Positions 51,177-62,750 of a stretch of 64,000 nucleotides of DNA are shown one piece after another. Below the pieces are notes generated by a model that ran no database searches, was not told the origin of the DNA, and saw only the letters and a list, made by a program, of their open reading frames with translations. The stretch spans positions 62,001 through 126,000 of the forward strand of contig JAXMCW010000004.1 in NCBI GenBank assembly GCA_046349155.1, written 5' to 3'. Within the stretch, counting starts at the first letter, position 1; the number at the start of each line of letters is the position of its first letter. The translations under genes and the position numbers were made by a program. This DNA is from Alsobacter sp046349155. GTDB taxonomy: Bacteria > Pseudomonadota > Alphaproteobacteria > Rhizobiales > Beijerinckiaceae.

Positions 51177-51625
51177 CCAGTCCTCCCGCACCGGTCCTGC
51201 CGGCCTGGAACGCACCATAGCAAACACGGCCCCGGCCGCCATCGCGGGCCCCTTCCGGAAACCTCCCAGTGGCGAAGCGCCAGTCGGACGTTTACGCCGG
51301 AGGGTCCCACGAGGTTGCACGTCGAGGTTCAACATGGAGGGTCCACATCGCGGCGGGAGGACACGACCGGCGGTCTCGGCGCGGGGATGCGTCCCGCTGA
51401 TCGGCCCTCCCAAGTCCGGAAGAGCAGCGAGCCCGCGACCGGAAGGCGGTGAACGGAAGCTGCGCCAAATGCGAGCGACGCGCGTCGCCTTCAGCGAGCC
51501 GGCGCCACACGAAGCGTCCGGATGTTCACGCGGCGTGCGCCGGACTGAGCGAGGTGAAGCGTGCCCGGAGGGGGCAGACCGGCTTCAGCCGCCGGACAGT
51601 CGTTCCGTGACCGCGGGCGATGCGG
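51177..51625. other. Gene-poor region between SOUL and chemoreceptor genes
   Basis: This 449-base stretch has only short Arg/Pro-rich frames on both strands and no recognised family. It must contain the SOUL promoter and the chemoreceptor 3' region. No clear promoter boxes or T-tract terminator were found. Confidence 0.4.
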
Positions 51626-53560
51626 TCAGGCCGCGTCCAGTGTCTTGAAGAAGCTTTCGATTTTCTGCTGGATGCGGCGGGCCTCGGTGTCGAGGTCGCG
51701 GGCCAGCGCCACAACGTGGCCGGCGCCGGCATGCGATTGGTCGGCGGCCTCGCGCATGGCCTGCGCGCCGTCGCGCACGCTGTTCGCCTCCTCGGCCGCC
51801 TGGCGGATGGTGAGCGCGATCTGGTGGATCGAGCGCGACTGGCCGGACACCTTCTCCCGCACGCTTTCGCCGATGGACCGCGTGTCGAGCATGCGGCTGC
51901 GGATGCCGTGCAGGGCCTCGATGCAGCGCTGGCTGGCGGCGTGGATGGAGGCGATCTGCCGGCCGATCTCGGCCGTGGCCCCCGTCGTCTGGGAGGCGAG
52001 CGACTTGATCTCCGAGGCCACCACGGCGAAGCCGCGCCCGGCCTCGCCCGCGCGCGCCGCCTCGATCGTGGCGTTGAGCGCGAGCAGGTTCGTCTGGCTC
52101 GCCACCGTGCTGATCAGGCCGGCCACGTGATCGATCTGCTCGGTGGCCTGCGACAGCATGCCGATGGCGACGTCCGTGCGGTCCGCCTCCTCCACGACGT
52201 CGTCGGCGAGGCTGATGGAGGTCGCGGTGCCCTTCGAGATCTCCTGCCCGGACAGCGCGATGGCCTCCGCGTTCTGCGCCACGGAGGAGACGTGCCGGGC
52301 CGCACGCGTGGAGGCGGCCTCCATGCTTTCGCTGCCCTGCTGGGCGATGCCGGCGGCCTGGCTCATCTGGTCGGCGAGGCGGGTGAACTCCGCGATCATG
52401 CCGCTCAGCCGCCCGACGGACGCGCGCAACTCCCCATCGAAGGCGACAACCTTCGATTTCACTGCGGCGTCACGGAGCAGTAGGGCTTCGCGGGCGTCGC
52501 TGATCTGCAGGGCGCGCTGCGCCTCCGCGACCTGCGTCTCGCGGTCGTGCAGGGTCTTCAGCGTCACGGCTTCCCGTCGCATCGAGGCCGACACCCAGAA
52601 TCCCAGCAGCAGGATCAGAAGGGCGTTGAACGCGACGGTCGCCCCGAGCACGCCGGCCCTCTCGCGCCAGCGGGCCAGGACCGCGGAGCGAGGCGAGGCG
52701 GCCGACAGGACGAGCGGGAAGCCGGGAACGGCGCTGCTCTGCTGCAGCCAGAGGGCCCCGTCGGCCTGCTGCGACCAGCCCTCGCCGTAGTCCGGCGAGG
52801 GGGCGCCTCGCGCGGGCGCTCCCGAGATGCCGAGCGCGGCAGGAAGGTCTGCCGCCAGCACGACGCCGTCGTCGCGCGCGAGCCAGACCGCCACGTCGGA
52901 CTCCACGCGCGTGGAGCGATAGAAGTCGTCGAGGAACGCCGTGCGGATCCCGACGACCGCAATCCCGATGGGCGCGCCGCGCTCGTCGCGGATCTTGCGC
53001 GACAGGAAGACCATCAGCTCGCCCGTCACTTTGTTGCGCTCCGGCGGGCTGACATAGAGTTCGAGCGAGGGGTCCTTGCGGTGGGCGGCGACGTAGTCGC
53101 GGTCCGCCACGTCGACGACCGCCGCGGGGTAATGGCGGCTCGAGCTGACGGCCGTGCTGTCCGAGCCGATGATGGCGGCGACATCGATCTGCGGAACGCC
53201 GCGGATGCGCTCGGCCAGCATCTCGTGCACCGAGCGGTTCGCCAGCTTTCCGTCGAGTCCGGCATCCCCCTGCGCGCCCGCGAGCAGGTCGGCGAAGCTG
53301 CGCAGCACGAGGTCGGCGGCCATGAAGGTCTGGGCCGCGTGGTGGGCCAGGGTCAGCGTGCGGCTGGCGAGCTGCTGGCGCCAGACGTCCTCGGCCACCT
53401 TGCGCCCCGTCCACAGGATCGTCACCGAGGCGACGCACATGACCAGGACGACCACGACCGCGCCGGCGAAGGCGAACGGCGACCGGTCGATGCGCGGCAG
53501 CGGAGCCGGGCTCCGGCTCGCAGCTTCCCCCTCGCGCTCCGCGCCCGGCCGGTCTTGCAT
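51626..53560 (-). CDS. Methyl-accepting chemotaxis protein with periplasmic Cache-type sensor
   Basis: This 644-residue transducer has a first transmembrane helix near 30-52. The periplasmic domain of about 250 residues is of the double-Cache type, with RDYVAAHRKDPSLELYVSPPERNKVTGE in pieces and IGIAVVGIRTAFLDDFY. A second helix lies near 300-320. The cytoplasmic signalling domain contains the hairpin tip ASQTNLLALNATIEAARAGEAGRGFAVVA (seen in parts) and ends IESFFKTLDAA. There is a short linker instead of a classical HAMP, with coiled coil at about 330-390. ATG 53560 and an in-frame ATG at 53596 are both possible. The ligand is unknown; it is likely a small organic acid or amino acid as for other dCache sensors. 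Confidence 0.92.
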   Translation of the reverse strand: MQDRPGAEREGEAASRSPAPLPRIDRSPFAFAGAVVVVLVMCVASVTILWTGRKVAEDVWRQQLASRTLTLAHHAAQTFMAADLVLRSFADLLAGAQGDAGLDGKLANRSVHEMLAERIRGVPQIDVAAIIGSDSTAVSSSRHYPAAVVDVADRDYVAAHRKDPSLELYVSPPERNKVTGELMVFLSRKIRDERGAPIGIAVVGIRTAFLDDFYRSTRVESDVAVWLARDDGVVLAADLPAALGISGAPARGAPSPDYGEGWSQQADGALWLQQSSAVPGFPLVLSAASPRSAVLARWRERAGVLGATVAFNALLILLLGFWVSASMRREAVTLKTLHDRETQVAEAQRALQISDAREALLLRDAAVKSKVVAFDGELRASVGRLSGMIAEFTRLADQMSQAAGIAQQGSESMEAASTRAARHVSSVAQNAEAIALSGQEISKGTATSISLADDVVEEADRTDVAIGMLSQATEQIDHVAGLISTVASQTNLLALNATIEAARAGEAGRGFAVVASEIKSLASQTTGATAEIGRQIASIHAASQRCIEALHGIRSRMLDTRSIGESVREKVSGQSRSIHQIALTIRQAAEEANSVRDGAQAMREAADQSHAGAGHVVALARDLDTEARRIQQKIESFFKTLDAA

Positions 53561-53647
53561 CGTATGCCAGTCAATCCACCACGACGGCCCGCCCATGCGC
53601 GCCCGCGCCCGATTCGGGCGGTCTCGACGCGAGGGTGAAGGGATTGC

Positions 53648-53665
53648 GTTAACGTTTTGGTTAAC
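53648..53665. promoter_or_regulatory. Paired GTTAAC motif, weak CtrA-like site
   Basis: GTTAAC occurs at 53648-53653 and again at 53660-53665, 88 bases upstream of the chemoreceptor start and touching the Nudix stop codon. The two TTAA cores are 8 bases apart instead of the 7 of the CtrA consensus. CtrA controls motility genes in alphaproteobacteria, so the position is suggestive but the fit is imperfect. Confidence 0.3.
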
Positions 53666-54143
53666 TCACCGGCGCATCGGCGGCTTGCGCCTTGCGGGCG
53701 GCCCGGCTCGCCTTGGGCTCGCCCAGGCTTGCGGCGAAATCGCGGATCACGCTGCGCAGGCCCGGTTCCTCGACGATGTCGGCCGCGTCGAGAATCTTGA
53801 ACCAGAGCGACCGGCGCTCGCTTTGCTCGAGCCAGGTCTTGCGCTGGCGGCGCACGAGCAGCGGGAAGACCTCGACCGTGCAGAGCAGGAAGTGGTCGGA
53901 AAGCCGCTTCCAGGCCTCGTACTGGCCGAAGGGTTTGCGCGCCACCTGCCCCTTGCACCCCGCTTCCTCGAGCGCCTCGAGCTCGGCCACCCGGTGGTGC
54001 TTCTTGCCCTTCATCGGCCAGCCCTTGGGGATGATCCAGCGCCGCGTGCCGCGCGAGGTCACGAGCAGTACCTCGGCCTGGCCGTCGATCATGCGATAGG
54101 GCAGGGCCGCCACCTGGACGGGGAGTCGCTTGTCGGAGGGCAT
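53661..54143 (-). CDS. Nudix hydrolase
   Basis: This 160-residue Nudix-fold protein is of the alphaproteobacterial type with RRWIIPKGWPMKGKKHH. The Nudix helix reads ELEALEEAGC. Thus the EE-x-G core is present, but the consensus Arg of the REUxEE motif is Leu. The N-terminal strand QVAALPYRMIDGQAEVLLVTSR is typical of the family. ATG 54143 shares a base with the LacI stop (TGATG), so the two are translated together. It probably cleaves a diphosphate substrate such as a diphosphoinositol-like or nucleotide compound; the substrate is unknown. The C-terminus is Ala/Lys-rich. Confidence 0.88.
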   Translation of the reverse strand: MPSDKRLPVQVAALPYRMIDGQAEVLLVTSRGTRRWIIPKGWPMKGKKHHRVAELEALEEAGCKGQVARKPFGQYEAWKRLSDHFLLCTVEVFPLLVRRQRKTWLEQSERRSLWFKILDAADIVEEPGLRSVIRDFAASLGEPKASRAARKAQAADAPVS

Positions 54144-55177
54144 CAGCGTCTCACCGTCTCGCGCCACACGAGCCGGGGCGAAACGGTGACCGTCTGCGGC
54201 GGGGGCATGGCTTCCGGATCCTGCAAGGCGAGCCGAACCGCCGCCTGGGCGATCGTCTCCGCAGGTTGCTCGAACGTCGTCAGCGCGTAGGACAGCCACT
54301 CGGCCTGCGGGATGTCGTCGAAGCCGATCACGCAGAGGTCCCGCGGGACATCAAGGCCGAAAACGTGGCGCGCGCAGTCCATCACGCCGAGGGCCATGAG
54401 ATCGTTGACGCAGAACACGGCGTCGGGCCGCGTCCCGGCGGCGAAGAGGGACCGGGCCGCGGCGATGCCGCCCTCGTAGTGCGAGCCGGAGCCTTCCCGC
54501 ACCACGCGGACCGGCAGCCCGCGGGCTGCAGCCGCGGCCTTGAACGCCTCCTCGCGTGCGGCGAGGCTCGGCGTGGCGCGGCCGGAATTCACCACCGCGA
54601 GTTGCCTGCACCCGGCCCGCAGGAAGGCGAGCAGAGCGTCCTGCATCGCCTCCTCGCTGGAGGTGCGGACGTGGTCGGGGCCCTCGACGGGGTCGTTGCG
54701 GTTGATCAGGATGAGCCGCTGCCCGCTGCCCAGCGCCCGCCTGACGATGGACTCGGCGGGCGTGCCCGACAGCACGATCGTGGCGTCCGCCCGGTAATGG
54801 AAAGTCTGTTCCAACGTCGCCGCGGGATCGTCGGAGGGGCCGCCGAGGGACAGGAGGAGGCCCACGCGCTGCTCCCCCTGCAGCCGGCGGGTGATCGCCT
54901 TCACGAGCCGCGCCATGTGGGGGGTCTCGACGTCCGCCGCGACGAGGCAGACAATTCCCGTGCGCTTGCGGGCCAGGCTCCGGGCGAGGTGATTGACGCG
55001 GTACCCGAGCTCGTCGGCCGCGCGCATCACGCGGTCGCGGGTGTGGCTCGAGACGCTGGCCCCGGGGGTGAAGGTGCGCGACACGGCCGAGCGCGACACG
55101 CCGGCGCGCCGCGCCACGTCTTGCGCACTCACGAAGCTGCGTCCTGCGGCAGGGCCGTCAGGCCCCACATCCACCAT
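54143..55177 (-). CDS. LacI-family transcriptional regulator
   Basis: This 344-residue repressor has an N-terminal helix-turn-helix SAQDVARRAGVSRSAVSRTF and hinge ELGYRVNHLARSLARKRTG, residues about 18-75. The periplasmic-binding-protein-like effector domain follows, including ATIVLSGTPAESIV, PDAVFCVNDLMALGVMDCARH and VIGFDDIPQAEWLSYALTTFEQP. A GGAGGAG site precedes ATG 55177. It resembles sugar-responsive repressors (GntR/LacI type). No catabolic operon is directly adjacent, so the target could be the divergent gene region or a distant operon. Confidence 0.92.
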   Translation of the reverse strand: MVDVGPDGPAAGRSFVSAQDVARRAGVSRSAVSRTFTPGASVSSHTRDRVMRAADELGYRVNHLARSLARKRTGIVCLVAADVETPHMARLVKAITRRLQGEQRVGLLLSLGGPSDDPAATLEQTFHYRADATIVLSGTPAESIVRRALGSGQRLILINRNDPVEGPDHVRTSSEEAMQDALLAFLRAGCRQLAVVNSGRATPSLAAREEAFKAAAAARGLPVRVVREGSGSHYEGGIAAARSLFAAGTRPDAVFCVNDLMALGVMDCARHVFGLDVPRDLCVIGFDDIPQAEWLSYALTTFEQPAETIAQAAVRLALQDPEAMPPPQTVTVSPRLVWRETVRR

Positions 55178-55349
55178 GCTGGCTCCTCCAGGACAACGAC
55201 CATGCGATGGTTTGCACGCGCGTGCAAGACGAAGATCACGCCTCCCGGCGCGTCGAACCCGCCGGGGGCGGCATCTCCTGGCGATAGTCGAAGATCGGCC
55301 CCGGCGCGAGCGCAAGGGCCTGGCCAGTCAGGCCTGCACGGGCGAGGGG

Positions 55350-55700
55350 TCAGGCCAGCCCGGGGTGGCGGGGCGCCGGCGCGCAGTGCGCCTTCCTGAA
55401 ACTGGCGTAGGGAATGTAGCTCGGCCGTTCCGGCGTGAGCGAGGCCTGCCACGCTGTCCGGCAGATGCGGGCCTTCGCCAGGCGGGCCGGCTTTCCCTCG
55501 CCCGCCGCGAAGGTCCCCGGGAAGATCCGGTGGATCAGGTGGCCGCCACGGCCCTTCGCCTCGGCCGTCGCCGGCACGGCCAGCGTGACAGCGAGAGCCA
55601 GGCCCAACGCCGCGCCGACGGCGCGTCGCCGGGCGACGGTGTCACGGACATCGGGGACGAGCGTGCTCAAGGTCAACGAAGCCTCACCTTCATCGCTCAA
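55350..55700 (-). CDS. Small secreted hypothetical protein
   Basis: This is a 116-residue frame. Residues about 24-48 form a signal peptide (RRRAVGAALGLALAVTLAVP, cleaved near ATAEA). A mature basic region of roughly 68 residues follows with two Cys (ARICRTAWQASLT and RKAHCAPAP). The real start may be further in than 55700. No family is recognised. The signal-peptide architecture supports a genuine gene. Confidence 0.5.
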   Translation of the reverse strand: MSDEGEASLTLSTLVPDVRDTVARRRAVGAALGLALAVTLAVPATAEAKGRGGHLIHRIFPGTFAAGEGKPARLAKARICRTAWQASLTPERPSYIPYASFRKAHCAPAPRHPGLA

Positions 55701-55866
55701 GTCTGATGCATCCTCGGCCCGGCCGCAAGCCGATTGAGCTGATCAGGGCTGCGCCCGTCGACATGGTTCGGACTCAAAATGATGCTCTCAGGAGTCGTGA
55801 AGCGTGCCGGGGTGAGATAAGGATGCTCAGCGGCGCCACCGCGATCCCGTGACCACAGATCCGACG

Positions 55867-57189
55867 ATGAAACGCACGCATTTCCCCAGCACCGAGGACG
55901 TCCTCGGCCTGTCCAAGACCCCGGCGAAGCCGCGCTCCATGCATCCGGCCATGATCGCCGTGTTCGGCGCCATGACCTTCAATGCGCTCCTCGCGCTGGC
56001 CAACGCCAACGGCATGCGGATGACGTCCGGCATGGTCATCGGCTCGGAGGTCCTGGTCACGGGCCTCGCGGTCGCGATCATCGCCCGCTACTGGGTCTCC
56101 GCGATGATGCCCTGGGCTTTGTTGCTCGGCTTCATCACGCTCCAGGCGATCCTGGTCTCGCTCGTGAAGGGCGCCTTTGACCCGAAGTTCCTGCGCGATG
56201 CGGCGGCCATTCCGATCTTCATCATGCTGGGAATGACGGCCTCCCGCGTGAGCCTCGTGCGCTTTCTTCTCGTGGCCCAGACGGTCGTGGTCCTCGTGAT
56301 GATCTTCGAGGGCGCGGCGCCCGAACAATTCGGTCGGGTCTTCAATGTGTCCGGCTATTACGTGAACACCCGGGGTTTCACGGAAGACAGTTTCTGGATG
56401 AAGGATTCCGGCCTGTTCGTGAGCTCTTTCCGGCCCGGCGAGCGGTTCTTCTTCAACTCGTTGAACCTACACCGCCTCTCGTCGATCTTCCTGGAGCCGG
56501 TCTCGCTCGGCAATTATCTCGTCATCGCGTTCGCAGCCCTCCTCGCCCTGCGCCACGAGTTCAGCCGTCCCGCCCTGATCTACATGCTGGTGACGTGCGC
56601 CATGATCCTCGTGGGCTGCGACGGGCGCCAGGCGACCGTGCAATGCGCCCTGGTCGTCGCCATCGTCTTCGGCTGGCGGCTCCTGCCAAGGCCCGTCACG
56701 GCGCTGATCCTTCCGGTCTCCGTGCTTTTCGCCTTCGCGGTGGTTCTGGGATTCAACCTGAAGAATGACGGCGACAATTTCACGGGCCGTCTCGTTTATT
56801 CGGTCTTTTCCATTCGCCGGTTTGAGGTGGAACACTTCCTCGGCATCTACCCGGGCGACATCACCTACACGTATGACAGCGGCATCGCCTATTTCATCGC
56901 GACCCAATCGCTGATCGGCGTCGCCGTCATCTGGTTGGCGATCGTGTTTCTCGGCGAGGCGGAGGACGAGTCGTCCCGGATCTTCCTGAACTCCGCCTGC
57001 ATGTATTTCGCGCTCAGCCTGCTCGTCAGCAACGCGGCGTTCTCGATCAAGACCGCGGCCCTCCTGTGGTTCGTCCTGGGCTACGTGACACGCCGCGCGG
57101 GAATCCGCGCGGCCGAGGGGCGCAGCGCCGAGCGGGACCGCACGATGGCTCTCGCGATGGGCGGCACGCCCGCGGCGGCCTCACGATGA
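55867..57189 (+). CDS. Wzy/O-antigen-ligase-like polysaccharide polymerase
   Basis: This integral membrane protein of about 440 residues has ten or more hydrophobic helices and a large central periplasmic loop (about 165-210, with GYYVNTRGFTEDSFWMKDSGLF). This topology is shared by Wzy polymerases and WaaL/O-antigen ligases. Other features are RLSSIFLEPVSLGNYLVIAFAALLAL, with Glu-Pro after the loop, and LVGCDGRQATVQCALV. ATG 55867 was chosen; a GTG at 55849 in the same frame is an alternative. Its stop overlaps the GH5 start (ATGA). Pairing with a glycosidase suggests chain-length editing or synthesis-coupled cleavage of an exopolysaccharide. Confidence 0.82.
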   Translation: MKRTHFPSTEDVLGLSKTPAKPRSMHPAMIAVFGAMTFNALLALANANGMRMTSGMVIGSEVLVTGLAVAIIARYWVSAMMPWALLLGFITLQAILVSLVKGAFDPKFLRDAAAIPIFIMLGMTASRVSLVRFLLVAQTVVVLVMIFEGAAPEQFGRVFNVSGYYVNTRGFTEDSFWMKDSGLFVSSFRPGERFFFNSLNLHRLSSIFLEPVSLGNYLVIAFAALLALRHEFSRPALIYMLVTCAMILVGCDGRQATVQCALVVAIVFGWRLLPRPVTALILPVSVLFAFAVVLGFNLKNDGDNFTGRLVYSVFSIRRFEVEHFLGIYPGDITYTYDSGIAYFIATQSLIGVAVIWLAIVFLGEAEDESSRIFLNSACMYFALSLLVSNAAFSIKTAALLWFVLGYVTRRAGIRAAEGRSAERDRTMALAMGGTPAAASR

Positions 57190-58226
57190 AACCGGCGGCC
57201 GCTCCCGCCCGGGTCGACCGGCGCACGCTCCTCGGCGGCCTCGCGGCGGCCACGCTCGTCTCCCCGGCTCTGGCGCAACACAAGGGCCGGCCGGCGGCCA
57301 TGCCCAGGCTGGGCGGCGGCATCAACCTCGCGGGCGCGGAATTCAACACGACCGGGCGTCGCGTCAACGTCGACTACGTCTATCCGGACAGGGCCACGGT
57401 CAACTACTTCACCGACAGGGGCTTCCTGCTGATCCGCGTGCCCTTCCTGGCGGGCCGCCTGGTGGCGCAGGGGAAGTCCGGGCTGGAGCCCACGCCGGAC
57501 ATGGACATCATGGCCCAGGTCGTGAAGTGGGCGGCCGAGAAGAATGCGCGCGTCATCCTCGACATGCACGAATACGGCCACGCCCTGAATGGCGGCCTCA
57601 TCGGCCGCGACAACGGGGCCGCCGAATCCTTCGCGGCCTCCTGGGCCGCCATCGCCAGGAGATTCCGGGCCACGCCCAACGTGATCTTCGGCCTGATGAA
57701 CGAGCCCAACAAGCAGTCGGCGGAGGAATGGCTGGTCGGCGTGAACCAGGCGATCGCCGCCATCCGGGGGGTGGGCGCGCGCCAACTCATCCTGGTGGCG
57801 GGCGCCTACTGGGACGGCGCGCATAGCTGGACCAGCACGCCCAACGGCATGGTGATGCTGGGGGTCAAGGACCCGGGCGCCAATTTCGCCTACGAGGTCC
57901 ACCAATATCTCGACAAGGACAGCTCCGGCACGCATCCCGAGGCGGTGCCCGGCGCAGGCTCCACGCGTCTCGCCTCGTTCATCGAGTGGTGCCGGACCCA
58001 GAAGGCCCGCGCGGTCCTGGGCGAGTTCGGCTGGGCCGACAACCCCGTGGCCCAGGCTGAGGGCCGGGCCCTGCTCGAGGCCGTCAAGGCAAGCCCCGAC
58101 GTCTGGCTGGGCTGGACCTATTGGGCCGCCGGCCCCTGGTGGGGCGACTACATGTATTCCGTCCACCCCAAGGACGGAAAGGACAGGCCGCAAATGGCCG
58201 TGCTGCAGGACTACGTGAAGTTCTAG
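57186..58226 (+). CDS. GH5-family glycoside hydrolase with Tat-type signal
   Basis: This 346-residue cellulase-family (GH5) enzyme has signal DRRTLLGGLAAATLVSP, cleaved after ALAQ, with the twin Arg of a Tat substrate. The barrel motifs are INLAGAEF, RVPFLAGRL, VILDMHEYGH, FGLMNEPNKQ with the acid/base Glu near 172, YEVHQYLDKDSSGTH, and VLGEFGWAD with the nucleophile Glu near 276. The WTYWAAGPWWGDYMYS end is typical of this subfamily. It is coupled to the Wzy-like gene by ATGA. It is clearly paralogous to the catalytic domain of the convergent 58458-61565 gene. It probably cuts a beta-glucan-type exopolysaccharide in the periplasm. Confidence 0.92.
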   Translation: MKPAAAPARVDRRTLLGGLAAATLVSPALAQHKGRPAAMPRLGGGINLAGAEFNTTGRRVNVDYVYPDRATVNYFTDRGFLLIRVPFLAGRLVAQGKSGLEPTPDMDIMAQVVKWAAEKNARVILDMHEYGHALNGGLIGRDNGAAESFAASWAAIARRFRATPNVIFGLMNEPNKQSAEEWLVGVNQAIAAIRGVGARQLILVAGAYWDGAHSWTSTPNGMVMLGVKDPGANFAYEVHQYLDKDSSGTHPEAVPGAGSTRLASFIEWCRTQKARAVLGEFGWADNPVAQAEGRALLEAVKASPDVWLGWTYWAAGPWWGDYMYSVHPKDGKDRPQMAVLQDYVKF

Positions 58227-58300
58227 AGCTCTTGTCGTCCTGCCTGCCACGTCTTCGCGAAGAGCGCGGCGACGAAGCCGTCCATGCCGGGCGTTGAGCT

Positions 58301-58327
58301 GGATTGTTTCGCCTTCGGCCCGCAATG
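58301..58327 (+). repeat. Dispersed intergenic repeat, copy B
   Basis: This 27-base block begins GGATTGTTTCGCCTTCGGC and ends CGCAATG. It matches copy A at 31357-31383 with three mismatches, and GTTGAGC lies just upstream in both. It sits in the 231-base spacer between two convergent GH5 genes, a typical place for REP-like elements that form 3'-end structures. Confidence 0.6.
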
Positions 58328-58457
58328 ACGGCGAGGGATCGGACCTGTCAGGGTTCGCACGAGGCCGCTCGATCCCGACCGGCGCCACTTGGACGCGCCG
58401 CTCGCGGCGGGCGCGGCGCGTGCCTCTGGGAGGGACGCGCCAGGCTCCGCTCTCGCG

Positions 58458-61565
<3,108 letters not shown>

Positions 61566-62002
61566 GTCTTCCCCTCCAGCCCGTGCGTTCATCGTGTCGA
61601 GGGGAGATCCTTTCAGAATGACTTTGGAGTTATTTTAAGTCTGTTTAGTCGCTTCGTAGTATTTCGTTAGGACAAGGGTAACCAAAGCGGGGCCGCCGGC
61701 GGCAAAACACATGCGGCCCGGGGGCCGGAGTGCTTCCGCCCTCGATTGTCGACGCGCGGATGCACGCGCCGGGGCCCTGCGACCGTCGCAATTCGGCATC
61801 AGGTCGTGCCGCAATGCGGAAGCACCCTTGACCGCGCAAGTTGTCCCAGGGCCTTATGAGGCGCCCTCCCAGGGTGAGGATTCACCATAGGGAAGCATGA
61901 GCCCTGCCCGTCTGCGTAAAAATTGACTCTCAGTGGACAATTTTACCGCGCATCGAGCAGGGCCGTGTATCCTGACCCCATTGTCGTTCGTCTGGATGGT
62001 GC
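61566..62002. other. Divergent control region between Ig-GH5 and Wza-type genes
   Basis: This is a 437-base spacer. The part next to the GH5 start (about 61,610-61,680) is A+T-rich, with several TTTA/TTAAG words, and likely holds its promoter. A GC-rich middle has no plausible gene. The part next to the Wza-type gene contains an inverted repeat and a TTGACT word. Confidence 0.5.
61919..61944. promoter_or_regulatory. Inverted repeat upstream of the Wza-type gene
   Basis: AAAATTG (61919-61925) and CAATTTT (61938-61944) are perfect inverted arms around a 12-base centre. The site lies about 60 bases before the ATG at 62003 and overlaps TTGACT, a possible -35 box. The geometry fits a dimeric regulator site better than a terminator. 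Confidence 0.4.
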
Positions 62003-62593
62003 ATGACTGAGACCACGAGGCCCCCGCGGGCGGACCGCCGGCGTTTTCTCGGCGCTCTCGCCGCAACGCTCGCCCTGGCGGCGTGCGACACGACCGATCC
62101 CGCGCTGCAGGCGGCGTCCGACATGCCCGCGCCTGTCGAGATCAGGCTCGCGGCCGGGGACAAGCTCAAGATCACGGTTTTCGGCGAAGAACAACTCACC
62201 GGCGAGTACGAGATCGATTCGAACGGTTTCGTGTCCATGCCGCTCGCCGGGACGGTCGAGGCCGCGGGCCTCACCAAGATCGAACTGGAGAGGCGCCTCT
62301 CCGGCAAGCTCAGCGGTTCCTACCTCAAGAATCCCAAGGTGACGGTCGAGGTCACGTCCTCGCGCCCCTTCTACATCCTGGGCGAGGTGGAGAAGCCCGG
62401 CGAGTACCCCTATCGCGCGGGTCTCAACATCATGAGCGCCATCGCGGTCGCAGGCGGGAACACGTATCGCGCCAGTCGCAGCAAGGTCTATATCCAGCGA
62501 AACGGGCAGGGCTCCTTCCAGGAAGTGCCCCTGGGACCGACGATTCCCGTCTATCCCGGGGACGTGGTCAAGGTGCCCGAGCGATACTTCTAA
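62003..62593 (+). CDS. Short Wza-type polysaccharide export lipoprotein
   Basis: This 196-residue precursor has a signal containing DRRRFLGALAATLALAAC with lipobox LAAC; the RR pair suggests possible Tat export. The polysaccharide-export domain follows (IRLAAGDKLKITVFGEEQL, YEIDSNGFVSMPLAGTVEAAG, LKNPKVTVEV). One SLBB domain comes next (FYILGEVEKPGEYPYRAGLNI, AIAVAGGNTYRA). It lacks the second SLBB domain and C-terminal amphipathic helix of full-length Wza. It is therefore probably a periplasmic adaptor that works with a separate outer-membrane pore. The beta-barrel protein encoded just downstream is the natural partner. It differs from the larger export lipoprotein at 29219-30400. Confidence 0.92.
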   Translation: MTETTRPPRADRRRFLGALAATLALAACDTTDPALQAASDMPAPVEIRLAAGDKLKITVFGEEQLTGEYEIDSNGFVSMPLAGTVEAAGLTKIELERRLSGKLSGSYLKNPKVTVEVTSSRPFYILGEVEKPGEYPYRAGLNIMSAIAVAGGNTYRASRSKVYIQRNGQGSFQEVPLGPTIPVYPGDVVKVPERYF

Positions 62594-62700
62594 TTGTCCA
62601 CACGAAGGGCTCGTGTCGCACGCTTACAATGGCGCACGGAATTCGCCGTGAGATTCAACCATATGTTGCCGTGGGGCTTTATGATCTCGGATTGGTGGTG

Positions 62701-62716
62701 TTAAGAAGGCCTTAAC
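62701..62716 (+). promoter_or_regulatory. Consensus CtrA-type box (TTAA-N7-TTAAC)
   Basis: TTAA at 62701-62704 and TTAAC at 62712-62716 are separated by exactly seven bases, matching the alphaproteobacterial CtrA consensus perfectly. It lies in the spacer after the Wza-type gene and 34 bases before the chosen start of the beta-barrel gene. Cell-cycle control of this export gene is therefore plausible, but one site could arise by chance. Confidence 0.45.
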
Positions 62717-62750
62717 GGATGGGGTGCGTCGGGCGTCGGAGAGCGGGAGC

